Of a stretch of 32,752 nt of DNA, positions 32,006 to 32,752 are shown piece by piece. The stretch is from CBDUQI01 sp965369325. GTDB lineage: Bacteria; Pseudomonadota; Gammaproteobacteria; Steroidobacterales; JBCBZW01. The translations under genes and the position numbers were made by a program. How positions within the stretch are numbered: position 1 is the first letter of the stretch; every line of letters starts with the position of its first letter. The stretch spans positions 1 through 32,752 of the forward strand of contig CBDUQI010000045.1 in NCBI GenBank assembly GCA_965369325.1. The letters run 5' to 3'. The notes beneath the pieces were generated by a model. It did no database searches and was not told the origin of the DNA. It was given only the letters and a program-made list of their open reading frames with translations.

Positions 32006-32752
32006 CTAGTACCACTGGTCTTCGACGCTGCGCTTACGGCGCTCGACAAACGCTCGCAGCGCCTCATCCACGCCCGGGGCTATCGCCGGGGCCTGGTAGC
32101 GCGACAGCATCCGCTTCCAACTGCGATTGGCGCGTTGCTCGGCATTCTCAGCACCATCTTCCACCCACTGCTCATAGGAATTGGTATCGGCCAGTTGGGA
32201 GGCGTAGTTGGCGGTCTTGAAGTTCTTCATCGTGTGCGCGCAACCCAGGTAGTTGCCGCCAGGACCCGCTTCTTTAAACGCCTCGACAGCCAGCCCGTTC
32301 GCGTCAATCGACAGGCCCTGCAACATCCGATGGGCCATCCCGCAACGATCAAGATCCAGCACGAACTTCTCATACCCCATGGTCAAGCCGCCCTCCAGCC
32401 ACCCGGCCGCGTGCAGTACGTAGTTGGCGCCGGCCAGCAAACCGGCATTCATGCTGTCGGCGGACTCCTGCATCGCCTGCCCGTCGGCCACCTTGGCGGC
32501 GGTGAGATGGCCACCACATCGCAGCGGCAGCCCTAGCCGCCGGCACAGTTGCCCGATGGCCAGTGCCGATAGATTCGCCTCCGGTGTGCCGAAGGTCGGG
32601 GCGCCGGATTTGAGATTCAGCGTGCTTAGAAAATTGCCATAGACCACCGGTGAGCCTGGGCGCACCAGTTGGCTCAACGCAATCCCCACCATCGCCTCGG
32701 CGTGCGCCTGGGCAATCAGCGCCGGTTGCGTCACCGGCCCCATCGCGCCACC
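32006..32752 (-). CDS. MttB-family (trimethylamine methyltransferase-like) protein, C-terminal part
   Basis: The gene enters from the right edge on the minus strand, and only about the last 248 codons are visible; the frame is still open at 32752, reading GGAMGPVT. Family features of MttB-type corrinoid-dependent methyltransferases are clear: GAMGPVTQPALIAQAHAEAM, GSPVVYGNF, SGAPTFGTPE, GANYVLHAAGWLEGGL, YEKFVLDLD and AGPGGNYLGCAHTMKNF. These enzymes are TIM barrels transferring methyl groups from (often quaternary) amines to a corrinoid protein. The stop codon is TAG, but no in-frame TAG occurs inside the visible part. Pyrrolysine use cannot be judged without the rest of the gene. Most bacterial members lack pyrrolysine and act on glycine betaine-like substrates. 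Confidence 0.88.
   Translation of the reverse strand, partial: GGAMGPVTQPALIAQAHAEAMVGIALSQLVRPGSPVVYGNFLSTLNLKSGAPTFGTPEANLSALAIGQLCRRLGLPLRCGGHLTAAKVADGQAMQESADSMNAGLLAGANYVLHAAGWLEGGLTMGYEKFVLDLDRCGMAHRMLQGLSIDANGLAVEAFKEAGPGGNYLGCAHTMKNFKTANYASQLADTNSYEQWVEDGAENAEQRANRSWKRMLSRYQAPAIAPGVDEALRAFVERRKRSVEDQWY

Noticed and set aside
32006..32008. TAG at the end of the MttB-like gene as a pyrrolysine codon
   Set aside because: It lies at the normal C-terminal end of the family, and the sequence after it shows no continuation of the domain.

Overview
The window is about 32.7 kb of GC-rich, densely coding chromosomal DNA from a gammaproteobacterium. This rests on the pyrC-rnt-grxD neighbourhood, the bifunctional 355-residue HisB, the enteric-type gene order hisGDCBHAFI, and the general resemblance of the proteins. 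A TrpR-family gene directly in front of hisG, together with an SpdH-like Tat oxidoreductase and a partial MttB-like gene, suggests a lineage near Xanthomonadales or related free-living groups. The sequence alone does not fix the genus. I saw no rRNA, tRNA, insertion sequence, prophage or CRISPR array.

Layout: (1) 125-5130 holds housekeeping genes: an M17 aminopeptidase, pyrC, rnt, convergent grxD and a BON lipoprotein, then nadC. (2) 5171-7921 (minus) encodes a GAF-PAS-PAS-GGDEF-EAL cyclic-di-GMP protein. (3) 7922-8869 is a large gap with a candidate 58-residue small protein, an operator-like dyad and a strong stem-loop, followed by a secreted trypsin-like protease. This converges on an FKBP-type prolyl isomerase across a textbook bidirectional terminator. 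(4) 11434-19012 is the histidine operon, led by a TrpR/YerC-family regulator (likely HisR) and joined by 1 nt to a type II NADH dehydrogenase gene. (5) 20406-24394 holds a Tat-exported flavin oxidoreductase and a large Ig-domain lipoprotein. (6) 24728-28233 encodes a branched-chain 2-oxoacid dehydrogenase complex (E1alpha, E1beta, E2) without E3. (7) 28260-31938 holds a GNAT acetyltransferase, a TPR-CHAT protease-like lipoprotein and a small lipoprotein with a duplicated cysteine motif. (8) The right edge cuts an MttB-family methyltransferase gene on the minus strand.

The his operon is the most informative region. Eight his genes encode all ten steps from PRPP and ATP to histidine and are almost all joined by 4-nt ATGA overlaps. 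Regulation looks like repressor control rather than attenuation: a palindrome overlaps the probable promoter of the TrpR-like gene, and I saw no His-codon-rich leader peptide. hisF has no ATG, GTG or TTG at its expected start and appears to begin with AUU behind a near-perfect Shine-Dalgarno. A 15-codon ORF bridges hisB and hisH. The least understood part is the CHAT lipoprotein and its Cys-rich neighbour, a candidate envelope-located proteolytic module.
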